This document shows, one piece after another, positions 22,873-30,562 of a stretch of DNA of 34,013 bases. The stretch is taken from assembly GCA_022563485.1 (NCBI GenBank), contig JADFNF010000003.1, forward strand, positions 1 through 34,013. The letters run 5' to 3'. The notes under the pieces are model-generated. The model did no database searches. It had not been told where the DNA came from and saw only the letters and a program-made list of their open reading frames with translations. The DNA is from Fidelibacterota bacterium. Its GTDB lineage: Bacteria; Fidelibacterota; Marinisomatia; SCGC-AAA003-L08; TS1B11. Every line of letters begins with the position of its first letter. The first letter of the stretch is position 1. The position numbers were made by a program, and so were the translations under genes.

Positions 22873-24393
22873 TTAGATTTGTTGGGGCAGGATAAGCTCA
22901 ACGCAGGTGCCGATTCCGTCCTGGACGTTAATCTGAATCCGCCCTCCATGATCCGAAATAATCTGCCTGACGATATGCAGCCCCATACCGATATTCTTCA
23001 CTGAATCCTTGGTGGAGATAAAGGGCTCGAAGACCCGATCGCGGATCGCCGCTGGAATCCCGCCTGCTTCGTCCTGCACATAAACGTGGTGAGTGTTATC
23101 TCTTGATTTTGCCGATAGGGTTATGAGGCGAGGCGTCCCGGTTGACCGGGTCTGAATCAAATAGGCGTCCCGGGCGTTGGTCAACAGGTTGAGCAACACC
23201 TGTGTCATGGCGTTGCGCCGGCACCTGAGCCGAAGATCCTGGGGGATATCCAGCTCCACAGTAATGTCTGCGCTCTTCAAATTCGCGCCGACCATCGAAA
23301 GGGTTAAGTCAATGATGTCCGTCAGGGAATAATGCCCGTATTCATCGTCAGAACCGGCATACCCCTCCAAGTTTGTGATGACGGCCGACATTCCGTCCAC
23401 CTGGCGCATCATCTTGCCCATTATCTGTGAAAGATTGTGAGGGTCTAAGCTGCTGTTATCGTTCTTTATCGTGAGATTATGAAGGATTTGCTTAAAACTT
23501 TTTAAAGTCTGATTCATCTCGTGGGTGATAGCGCCTGCCATTTCACCGACTGATCTCAGTTTGCCTGACTTGGTAACGTTCAGCAGCGCGCATTCCCGCT
23601 CTTTCTCAAGGAGCTTCCGTCCGGTGATATCTCTGAGCAAAGTGATGATCAGCGACTGCCCGCCGAGTAGCAGCCTGGACGTGGAGATTTCCACCGGGAT
23701 ATCATGTCCTTGCTTATGCCGGCATAGGCCTTCAACCGTTTGCCCCGGCCTGCCATCGTCATTCTGCCAGGCCAGCTGTATGAGCTCTTCCAACTTTTCG
23801 GGGAAAATGATGTCGGCACTACATTTTTCCAGCTCCGAGGTAGAATAACCGAGGAGGACTGTAGCCTGTGGATTGACTTGCACGATGTGGGAGGCGGCAG
23901 GATCAATGATAATAATGGTGTCATTGACGGTTGTAAAAATAGATTGGAAGTTGGCTTCCCGTTCCCGAAGGCCCTGATCGGCCTTGCGACACTGCTCCAC
24001 TGAGTTTCGTTGCGAGACGGCGTTGCGGACACTTCTGCCGAGCACATCAGGGGTGAGGGTCAACTTGGGCAGATAATCGGTGGCCCCAGCCTTCAACAGC
24101 TCGACGGCAATGCGTTCATCGCCATACCCTGTCATCATGATGATGGGTGTACGATCACCCCTTTCCCGGAGTTGTTTGAGTACCTCCAGGCCGTCGCTGC
24201 CCGGGCCCAGGCGATAATCTAGGAACGCGCAATCGAAGGCGATCAGTTTGAGGAGGTCAATCGCCTGCGAGCCGTCGCGGGCCTCCTCGACCTCCACCTG
24301 AAGCCCGGAGTTAGCGAGTCCCCTGCTAACGGCCCGTCGATCAACCTCGTCATCATCGACAACCAGAATATGATAGTGATTTTCCTGATCCAT
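22873..24393 (-). CDS. receiver-PAS-histidine kinase hybrid
   Basis: Receiver domain (about 6-125) with ILVVDDDEVD, phosphoacceptor Asp59 (CAFLDYRL), Thr88 (IIMMTGYGDE) and Lys110. A PAS domain spans about 145-262 (NDTIIIIDPAASHIVQVNPQ). The kinase core has a HisKA-type motif AITHEMNQTL, with His291 as candidate acceptor. The ATPase domain has LLNLLTNARDA (N box), DEAGGIP (G1) and GMGLHIVRQI (G2). HEMNQTL and DEAGGIP are slightly off the usual HEINQPL and DNGxGIP. The ATG follows GGGAGAG at good distance and directly abuts the stop of a defective regulator. It looks intact while its neighbours are broken, so its activity is uncertain. Confidence 0.88.
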   Translation of the reverse strand: MDQENHYHILVVDDDEVDRRAVSRGLANSGLQVEVEEARDGSQAIDLLKLIAFDCAFLDYRLGPGSDGLEVLKQLRERGDRTPIIMMTGYGDERIAVELLKAGATDYLPKLTLTPDVLGRSVRNAVSQRNSVEQCRKADQGLREREANFQSIFTTVNDTIIIIDPAASHIVQVNPQATVLLGYSTSELEKCSADIIFPEKLEELIQLAWQNDDGRPGQTVEGLCRHKQGHDIPVEISTSRLLLGGQSLIITLLRDITGRKLLEKERECALLNVTKSGKLRSVGEMAGAITHEMNQTLKSFKQILHNLTIKNDNSSLDPHNLSQIMGKMMRQVDGMSAVITNLEGYAGSDDEYGHYSLTDIIDLTLSMVGANLKSADITVELDIPQDLRLRCRRNAMTQVLLNLLTNARDAYLIQTRSTGTPRLITLSAKSRDNTHHVYVQDEAGGIPAAIRDRVFEPFISTKDSVKNIGMGLHIVRQIISDHGGRIQINVQDGIGTCVELILPQQI

Positions 24394-24768
24394 CTATGCG
24401 ACTCTCCCAATTAGATCTGAGGGCGGTGTCTCGTCTGTTGCATGCGGATTCCAAGATCGTTCCAGTCTGGCGATCATCGCGATCAATTGATCGAAGTTCA
24501 CCGGCTTGGAGAGATAATTGGGCACACTAACAACCAAAGCGGCCGCCCGGACCTCGGTCATGGATTCGGCGATGGTGTAGTCATAGGGCAGACCGTCTTG
24601 CTCGGCGAGCCGAATAAAGGCCAGCTGGTCCACCGTATCATCTTCCACAACCAGGACTTTATGCCGGCCGGTGTGAGCCTTCGGAATGTGACGGAGAGAT
24701 ATTCGATAGTTATCCCCCTGGTCTATGATACTTTGGTCACCATTGGGGCGGTCAAGGCCGCAGCTCAA
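24394..24768 (-). pseudogene. response regulator with central deletion
   Basis: Residues 36-76 match the first part of a receiver (HKVLVVEDDTVDQLAFIRLA, then YDYTIAESMTEVRAA), and 84-106 match its last part (NYLSKPVNFDQLIAMIARLE). About 40-50 residues between them, including the phosphoacceptor Asp and the switch Thr, are missing at about residue 76-84. The reading frame is open across the deletion, but the only start is a TTG with an unconvincing 35-residue leader. It directly abuts the kinase gene (TAG then ATG), so it was once part of that operon. It cannot be phosphorylated in the normal way. Confidence 0.7.
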
Positions 24769-24795
24769 TTCTTTTCCATGGCGAAACTGAGGACG

Positions 24796-25200
24796 CTAGT
24801 CGGGCAATTCATTGGGTGACCATTAGGAGTGGAGGTCCCGAACTTTTCCGATGAACCTTTGATGCTCGGCGGCTTGCCCATGTAGCCCGTGATGCTCAGG
24901 TTATAGGTGGCGAGCTTGTCGGGTTGCTCCTTCGAGGAGGTGAAGACGACAACCGGAAGATGCTTAAGGACACGGTCTTGCTTGAACGTGCGCAGGAATT
25001 CAACCCCATTCATGATCGGCAGGTTCAGATCCAGAATGGTAATTCCGGGTCTCTCGTTGTTGTTGCCCTCCAGGAGTTTGACGGCTTCCTTGCCGTTGGC
25101 GACAATATTGATTGATCTCAGGCAACGCACCTCTTTAAACGCCCTTTGAATCGGCATGGCGTCCACTATTTTCAATCACGAGTATTAGACTGAGAGACAT
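24796..25200 (-). pseudogene. frameshifted single-domain response regulator (Rcp1-like)
   Basis: The start MSLSLILVIEN (ATG at 25198-25200) is in one frame and continues as VDAMPIQRAFKEV in another, so a frameshift lies near 25160-25172. The middle is well preserved (INIVANGKEAVKLLEG, GITILDLNLPIMNGVEFL with the phosphoacceptor Asp, LPVVVFTSSKEQPDK, GYMGKP). After GYMGKP the conserved tail (HQRFIGKVRDLHS, then WSPNELPD) lies in a third frame and contains an in-frame stop at 24823-24825. At least two frameshifts and one stop make this a pseudogene unless the assembly is wrong. Confidence 0.75.
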
Positions 25201-25882
25201 CTGACAGGGTCTACCCCCATTTCGCTCGGTGAAGCAACACGACCGAGTGGGTTGACATGGATCGAAACTCCGGGGATTTTGACTAGCGTGGCTATTGGGT
25301 CGGTGGCGAATCACCCGATGAGGGAGATGGCCTCCGGCTCGATCTAAAGGTTGCAAACAAGTTGGTTTGCCTGGAGCCATGGCGCTCGCTGCAACGGCGT
25401 AACTCACTCATGCACTCACGGCTTTATAACCTACCGATAAGCAGTTCGTCACTTGGCGAGAGGCTGCCTTCCCACTGACGATGCCCTCAGGACAGCCGGC
25501 TTGCAGTGGCTTTCCTCACATATGTAATACCGGCTGGCCGTCGAGCAATAGCTATGAAACCCATTGTGTTACTATTGCCTATTCCTAACCTGTCCACATC
25601 ACACACCATTTCCATTCACCTTGCATCGAGCTAACAGCTCTATGCCTTTCCTGGCTTGTCACATGCCCCTAGCAGTCAGCCGTCAGAGGATTAGGATATA
25701 TCATATATATTGTATACCATGCCCATCAATGCCATCTGTTTAACTAGATTGTGGGCACAAATACCCTTACATTCCATTGAGTTTATTATCGTTCGTGAAA
25801 CTCAATTAAATATAAGCAATATTTAAACTAGGGGAATGTAATCCATGACTTCACATAATGTCAATATATTTGTAATTCTGGT
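25201..25882. other. non-coding region, AT-rich toward the right
   Basis: No convincing gene is seen in 680 bases. The left part holds small inverted repeats: CGCTCGGT/ACCGAGTG at 25223-25230 and 25242-25249 (one G-T pair), GCAATAG/CTATTGC at 25545-25551 and 25572-25578, and a GAGCT-AAC-AGCTC hairpin near 25630. From about 25690 the sequence becomes clearly AT-rich, unlike the rest of the window, up to the Xre gene. The change in composition suggests acquired DNA or a large regulatory region. Confidence 0.6.
25776..25826. promoter_or_regulatory. two adjacent inverted repeats upstream of the Xre gene (operator candidate)
   Basis: Repeat 1: ATTGAGTTT (25776-25784) and AAACTCAAT (25798-25806), a perfect 9-base pair with a 13-base gap. 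Repeat 2: TTAAATAT (25806-25813) and ATATTTAA (25819-25826), a perfect 8-base pair with a 5-base gap. The two share one base and lie 57 bases before the regulator start, the usual place for an autoregulatory operator. Confidence 0.5.
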
Positions 25883-26278
25883 ATGAGTGAGTTTACATGG
25901 CAATTTGGTGATCGCTTCCGCCAAATCCGAAAATCGATTAATCTTAGCCAACAGGAATTTGGTGAGCTGTTGGGCGTGAGCAGACAGACCATCAACGCGT
26001 ATGAACGGAATCGACAAAGACCTACTTTGGATATGATGGAGAAGGTCTGCCGTCAGCAGGAAGTCTCGCCCCAATGGCTTCTGACCGGACGAGGCAGCTT
26101 GAAGGCCGGGATGACTTACTCGGCGACCGAGGAGTCTGGTCCTGCCTTTGCCGTGGCCGAAGAAGGTCTCTATCCGGAACAGCGCGCACTAATAAATTTC
26201 ATTAGCGAAAATCCCCAACAAGCGAAAAAAATGACCCGGATTCTCCTGGATGGGGGGCTGAAGAGTCTTGCCCCATGA
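25883..26278 (+). CDS. Xre-family helix-turn-helix regulator
   Basis: Residues 8-65 form an HTH_3 domain: FGDRFRQIRKSINLSQQEFG, ELLGVSRQTINAYERNRQRP and a third helix set ending in PQWLLTGRGSLK, all highly typical of Xre/Cro regulators. The remaining 60 residues include a short helical tail (EQRALINFISENPQQAKKMT) that may mediate dimerisation. Length 131. It stands alone between two non-coding stretches, with no partner toxin or phage gene nearby. The ribosome site is weak. It probably binds the inverted repeats just upstream. Confidence 0.88.
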   Translation: MSEFTWQFGDRFRQIRKSINLSQQEFGELLGVSRQTINAYERNRQRPTLDMMEKVCRQQEVSPQWLLTGRGSLKAGMTYSATEESGPAFAVAEEGLYPEQRALINFISENPQQAKKMTRILLDGGLKSLAP

Positions 26279-26372
26279 CCGGATTCCATGACATTGGCGG
26301 TCCATAGAGTACCCTAGCCCCCATCCTGAGCCGCCACTTTGTCCTGGCGCCGCGCCGTTGCAATGACCTATA

Positions 26373-26999
26373 CCGCCGCAAGCCTTTAGCTAGCAACTCA
26401 GGAAAATGCCACTGAGGTTGGGAGTATTTTGCCTGGCCGTTAATCTGGCAATCTGTAGCCCCTGCCTTCGGCGAGGGCGACACGCATAATGACGGGGTTC
26501 GGGCAGCCGCTTATCCAAGTGGTCGGCTGGGTGTCATCACGTGTTAAATTCCGGTTGCCACCCAAATCGAAGCAAGCATCGCCCAACCTGGACGACGGCG
26601 TAAAACGAGCAAACCTGTTTAACTTGGACTTAAATCGCTGACAAATCGAAAATGGAACCTGGGGCATAACAGACGGACGATAGGAACATAGACCCATACC
26701 TGTCGGTTCATCATTTACATGGAAAAAATAATCGGAAGGCCCCATCACCGGCTTCGATGCAGCAGCCACTTTTCTGGACTTTGCCGCTGAGCCCGGCGAT
26801 CATGATCCATTTTGATCCACCCATGACGAGCAATATGGAGGCACGTGCGGCGCATGATGCGCATGAGACGTATGAGACGTATGCGGCGGCGTACCGCGTG
26901 CACCTAAACCTGCATCCAGAGCTGGAACACTGCGGTATGGTCTGCCCGTGATTTCCCGGCAGTGCACTATTCAGGGGCCACGGTATCCGCCGCAAGCCT
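26373..26999 (+). repeat. 13-base direct repeat bounding about 600 bases
   Basis: CCGCCGCAAGCCT occurs at 26373-26385 and again at 26987-26999, each followed within a few bases by TAGC. It could be the ends of a small insertion or an attachment-like duplication, or chance. No integrase or transposase lies between. Confidence 0.4.
26850..26885 (+). repeat. four 9-base tandem repeats
   Basis: GCGCATGAT, GCGCATGAG, ACGTATGAG and ACGTATGCG follow each other without gaps. A multiple of three, they would encode alternating A/T-H/Y-E triplets if translated (a 64-codon open frame crosses them), but nothing else supports a gene here. Confidence 0.6.
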
Positions 27000-27062
27000 G
27001 CCTAGCGTAATCGTGCCTACAGACCCCGGTCGTCGCGCCCAGCTCCACCAACGTGATCCAAG

Positions 27063-28010
27063 ATGAAAAAGATACTGTTTATTCTGCTGTTGGCCCTCCA
27101 ACCGGTCGGTCTGATCGCTGGAAGCAGCCCCGCGCCGGTCCTGCAAACCAGCCTTCGGGACACTCGACCGCTCGAACCGTATATCCTCATCGGTGAAAGC
27201 GGTAAGAGCGTTGAACGGACCGCGAAGGAGCTTATCGGCCGGCTATTTATGCGGAATATCGAGATTGTGGGCAAATACCATCCGGCTGGAGATTCCAACC
27301 GCTACGTCATCGTGGTAACCGATCCCAACCTCCTGGCCGTGGCAGGTAGCAGCAAGGAGACTGCCGGTTATCTCGCCGCCATGCGCATCGCCATCACCAG
27401 GGTGGGGGAGTTGACCTACGTCTCATGCCAGGAGCCCGAATACTGGGCCCATGCGTACCTTCAGGAGGACTATTCCGCCGTGGCCGGCCAACTGGCCATC
27501 TTCCGGCGGAAGCTGTTGAGAGCCATGCCGAAGATGCGAGGGCGTTTCATGCGCCCCTATGGCGGTAGCGCGGCCCGCCCTATGACGCCGGCGAAGCTGC
27601 GGACCTTCCACTACCGCCGCCGAACGGAGTCCCTTGAGGATTTGATCACCCTGGCGACATTCGGCTCCTTTGAGGAGGCGGTGGCCGCCATGCAAACAGG
27701 CCTGGAAGCTCTCTCAAACCTTGAGGCGGTTTTCGAAGTGGCCGTTCCGGGGAAACAGGTGCGGCTCTACGGCATCTCTCTGGAGGGGGATCGCGGGGAG
27801 CAAGAGATTCTAAATCTACTGGAGATCGACCGATTCAGGCATACCGGTGCCCTGCCTTACGAACTCCTCGTGACGGGCAATCAAGTGGTGATGCTCCCAA
27901 TCCGTTATCGATTGCCGCTCAATTCCCCGAGCATGACCAAAAAAACCTTCCGCAAGCTCAAGACCTATCAAGAGGAAATCACCCGAAAGATGGCGGGCCT
28001 GGTGCAGTAG
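27063..28010 (+). CDS. exported protein of unknown function
   Basis: A 315-residue protein with a clear signal peptide (MKKILFILLLALQPVGLIAG). The mature part is mixed alpha/beta; visible stretches include YILIGESGKSVERTAKELIG, RYVIVVTDPNLLAVAG, and near the end GALPYELLVTGNQVVMLPIR, followed by a basic C-terminal helix. Two segments around 150-195 are rich in Arg. No catalytic motif or known family was recognised; a DUF302-like fold is only a guess. It stands alone, convergent with the SprA-related gene. The start has a weak ribosome site, but the signal peptide fixes it well. Confidence 0.8.
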   Translation: MKKILFILLLALQPVGLIAGSSPAPVLQTSLRDTRPLEPYILIGESGKSVERTAKELIGRLFMRNIEIVGKYHPAGDSNRYVIVVTDPNLLAVAGSSKETAGYLAAMRIAITRVGELTYVSCQEPEYWAHAYLQEDYSAVAGQLAIFRRKLLRAMPKMRGRFMRPYGGSAARPMTPAKLRTFHYRRRTESLEDLITLATFGSFEEAVAAMQTGLEALSNLEAVFEVAVPGKQVRLYGISLEGDRGEQEILNLLEIDRFRHTGALPYELLVTGNQVVMLPIRYRLPLNSPSMTKKTFRKLKTYQEEITRKMAGLVQ

Positions 28011-28078
28011 TCGATGGCGGGTTTGCCCCGTTCAGTGTGCAGGCGACATCGGTGCTTGGGAGTCAGGTTCTGGGCAGG

Positions 28079-29035
28079 CTAGGCGAATTGATCGAGAATG
28101 GGTTCATCGGTTTGAGCCTGATTGGTCTGATTGCCCAAGGCATAGCCTGCAGCTGCCGCACTGACTTCCTGAGTTTCCCGGACTCTCTCCTGGGCCAGGT
28201 CCGCCCGGGCCTCAAACTCCATTTGAGAGGCTCTGGCGGCTACCGAACGATCCTGTTGGGATGGTTGGCGCGGCGCCAGGGCCGCCCGCCTGATGTTTTG
28301 GGCCAGTCGAATCGTGGCTTCGGGATCGTCAGGCACTCCTGAGGTGTCGATCTGTACCTCGCCACCTACGGCGTAGCGCTGACCATCGGGGCCGGTAACG
28401 AAACTGAATTGGGCACCGCTCCGGATGAGGATCCCGGCGGCGGCGACATGGGCTCGTTCGTGCTGCCTGACTTCCGCATCGATGAGCTTGAGCTCCTGGA
28501 TGCGCCTCTTGTCAGCGGGGGTGAGATCATTTATATCGAGAGTCGATCCATCGGCACTGGCCGTTGACGAGCTTTCAAGAGGACGAGACGCGGCCGGTTT
28601 AACACTGGTCTCAGGTAACCGACCGCGCTCAGGAGCACCCTTTTCGGGATGCTGTTCGGTGGGGACTTGGCTGGTAGTGGCCGATGAGCGGTCGAAAACA
28701 GCCTGCCGACGATGAGTTTCGGCGGCGCTTAAGGTGTCTTCGTCATCGGCCGAGGTAAGATTTTCCTTCGTACGAGCTGCGGACAAACCACGTCCGATTT
28801 GGATGAGAGGGACACCTAGCTTACGAGCACCAGCGCTGAGCTCGACGCCGGCGGCCTCCTGATATGTTATAGGCGATGTCCGTACGAAAATGCCGGGTGA
28901 GCGGCGCGTTGCGGCCAGGCCCCGGACAGGCTCAGACTCATCGGTTGGCTGCCGGGTAGGCGCCAAGAACGGTCTGGAATCCGGCTGAATGGCCGGAACT
29001 ATAGACGGGACCAATCCTATAGACGATATTGCCAT
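28079..29035 (-). CDS. putative zinc metalloprotease, SprA-related family
   Basis: The C-terminal half (about 168-290) matches the SprA-related family of putative metalloproteases: LTPADKRRIQELKLIDAEVR, then QHERAHVAAAG with a full HExxH motif (His192, Glu193, His196), GPDGQRYAVGGEVQIDTSGV, DDPEATIRLAQNIRRAALAP and QDRSVAARASQMEF. The first 165 residues are low in complexity, rich in Ser, Thr, Pro and Glu, and probably disordered. No signal peptide. The third zinc ligand and substrates are not known to me. No strong ribosome site is seen before the ATG; it is transcribed divergently from moaA. Confidence 0.85.
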   Translation of the reverse strand: MAISSIGLVPSIVPAIQPDSRPFLAPTRQPTDESEPVRGLAATRRSPGIFVRTSPITYQEAAGVELSAGARKLGVPLIQIGRGLSAARTKENLTSADDEDTLSAAETHRRQAVFDRSSATTSQVPTEQHPEKGAPERGRLPETSVKPAASRPLESSSTASADGSTLDINDLTPADKRRIQELKLIDAEVRQHERAHVAAAGILIRSGAQFSFVTGPDGQRYAVGGEVQIDTSGVPDDPEATIRLAQNIRRAALAPRQPSQQDRSVAARASQMEFEARADLAQERVRETQEVSAAAAGYALGNQTNQAQTDEPILDQFA

Positions 29036-29375
29036 CGCCCGACTAACAATAACCTTGGGAAGTTTTGTGACATTCCTCAGTCATCTCAAGAACCATTTCC
29101 TGTTTGGGGTGGTGCCCTCCTAATAGCCATTATCGGACGAATCGAGCTAATCTTTAATTTTTTTTCAGTATCGACCATATTGCTCGAATATTCATCGCGT
29201 GGACGGATAGCAGCAACCCCCTGGCCAAAGGTTATGGTTTTGGCCGGTTACCGTTGTTAAAATTCGGGATGGGTAATCCCACTGGCAGGGAAGCTAATCA
29301 ATACCGGGGAACGGTGAGGCGGGCCGGGAGCCTGCCATCATCGCCGGTTGTGGGGCTGATGGACCGGGTAGGCCA
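29036..29375. other. divergent intergenic region, SprA-related gene / moaA
   Basis: This 340-base spacer separates the minus-strand metalloprotease gene from moaA. The first half is moderately AT-rich with a run of eight T near 29158 and probably holds the promoters; no single -35/-10 pair stands out. The second half (29221 onward) can form several hairpins and is listed separately as the moaA leader. Confidence 0.5.
29221..29367 (+). promoter_or_regulatory. structured moaA leader, possible riboswitch
   Basis: Four stems are visible in order: CTGGCCAAA with TTTGGCCGG (29221-29229, 29239-29247; one T-G pair), GGGAT with ATCCC (29266-29280), GGCGGGC with GCCTGCC (29318-29336; one G-T pair), and CCGGT with ACCGG (29344-29367). 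GGCAGG at 29284-29289 can instead pair with CCTGCC at 29331-29336, so two exclusive folds exist. moaA leaders in several bacteria carry the Moco RNA motif; I cannot confirm that this is one. Confidence 0.4.
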
Positions 29376-30446
29376 ATGACGACGATTCCTCATATTGGGC
29401 AGCAGATGGTTGAGCCACAATTGGAGACGCGTGCACCGGCCGCTGCAGGGGGCTTGGTGGATCAATTTGGCCGGGTGTTCGACTACCTGCGCATCGCCGT
29501 TACCGACCGGTGCAACCTCCGGTGCATCTACTGTATGCCGGAGGAAGGTATCGATTTTGCGCGGAACGAACAGCTCCTGTCGCGGGCAGAGATTCTGCGG
29601 GTGATCCGCATTGCCGCCCGGCTCGGGGTGCGGAAGATACGCTATACCGGCGGCGAACCGCTCCTGCGCAAAGACATTCTCGAACTGATTCGGGGCGCTT
29701 CACAAACGCCCGGTATTGATTCAATCCAGCTCACCACCAATGGTATATTTCTCACCGATCAGGCCGCCGAATTGCGTCAGGCGGGGCTGGACGGGGTCAA
29801 CATCAGTCTCGATACTCTCGATGCCGCCAAATTCCTGAAAATCACTCGCCGAACGGGTGTGGCTCAGGTCCTGGCGGGAATGCGGGCTGCCCTGGAGACC
29901 GGATTTTCATCGGTGAAAATCAATGTAGTGGCCATGCGAGGCTTTAATGATGATGAGCTTGGCGATTTCGTGGCCCTCACCAAGGATGCGCCCATCACCG
30001 TCCGTTTTATCGAGCTCATGCCGTTTGACGCCCACCAGATTTGGAAGACCGGCCGCTATTTCGGGTTCGACATGATCCGTAAAGATCTGATGAACCTGTT
30101 CCCTGATCTCATCCCCGCTACCGGTTCGGCCACTGAAGGCCTCGTTTTCCAGGCACCGGGCCATGCCGGTAAAGTGGCCCTCATACCGGCCTATACCCGG
30201 TCCATCTGTTCCACCTGTAACCGGGTGCGGCTCACGGCGGATGGACAGATCCGCAATTGCCTCTATTCCACGACCGAACACGACTTGCGAGCCGTACTTC
30301 GGAACGGCGGCTCCGATGAGGATGTAGCCCAGCTGCTTAAAACTGCCATGTGGCTCAAACTCAAGGATGGCTGGGATGCCCAGAACGAGCATGATCCCGG
30401 CGTTACCCATCATGAGCGGGAGAGCATGACCCAGATTGGGGGGTAG
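29376..30446 (+). CDS. moaA: GTP 3',8-cyclase MoaA
   Basis: A radical SAM enzyme that, with MoaC, converts GTP to cyclic pyranopterin monophosphate, the first step of molybdenum cofactor synthesis. The N-terminal cluster motif is CNLRCIYC (Cys46, 50, 53), with YTGGEPLLRKD as the SAM-binding GGEP region. The second iron-sulfur cluster uses CSTCNRVRLTADGQIRNCL. The chain ends in Gly-Gly (SMTQIGG), the conserved GTP-binding tail of MoaA. Length 356 is a little above the usual 330 because of about 30 extra N-terminal residues; ATG at 29406 is a possible later start. GGTAGG precedes the ATG. Confidence 0.97.
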   Translation: MTTIPHIGQQMVEPQLETRAPAAAGGLVDQFGRVFDYLRIAVTDRCNLRCIYCMPEEGIDFARNEQLLSRAEILRVIRIAARLGVRKIRYTGGEPLLRKDILELIRGASQTPGIDSIQLTTNGIFLTDQAAELRQAGLDGVNISLDTLDAAKFLKITRRTGVAQVLAGMRAALETGFSSVKINVVAMRGFNDDELGDFVALTKDAPITVRFIELMPFDAHQIWKTGRYFGFDMIRKDLMNLFPDLIPATGSATEGLVFQAPGHAGKVALIPAYTRSICSTCNRVRLTADGQIRNCLYSTTEHDLRAVLRNGGSDEDVAQLLKTAMWLKLKDGWDAQNEHDPGVTHHERESMTQIGG

Positions 30447-30562
30447 GGGAGGGTGCAAAATTCAAAGTGCAAAGTTAATCGGTGGTTTTAGTGACCTTAC
30501 CTGGCTTTACCAAGGCCTTCTGGTCTCCCTGGCAGTCTCGACCCCATAAGGCTTGAGCCGCG

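Larger units (their letters stand above)
26279..27062. other. long non-coding region with short repeats
   Basis: No supported gene in about 780 bases; short open frames on both strands lack ribosome sites and recognisable domains. Contents seen: a 13-base direct repeat at 26373-26385 and 26987-26999, four 9-base tandem repeats at 26850-26885, and a small hairpin around CCCTGCC-TTC-GGCGAGGG near 26460. No tRNA or known structured RNA was recognised by eye. It may be remnant DNA from decayed genes. Confidence 0.55.

Noticed and set aside
25433-25440. ACCGATAA as a sigma-28 -10 element
   Set aside because: No -35 match at the right distance and no gene starts within 400 bases on that strand.
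26455-26520. tRNA-like GGTTCG sequence
   Set aside because: No matching acceptor, D or anticodon stems could be built around it.
26757-26951. 64-codon open frame with a repeated Ala-His-Glu / Thr-Tyr-Glu pattern
   Set aside because: No ribosome site and no domain; the pattern comes from the 9-base DNA repeat.
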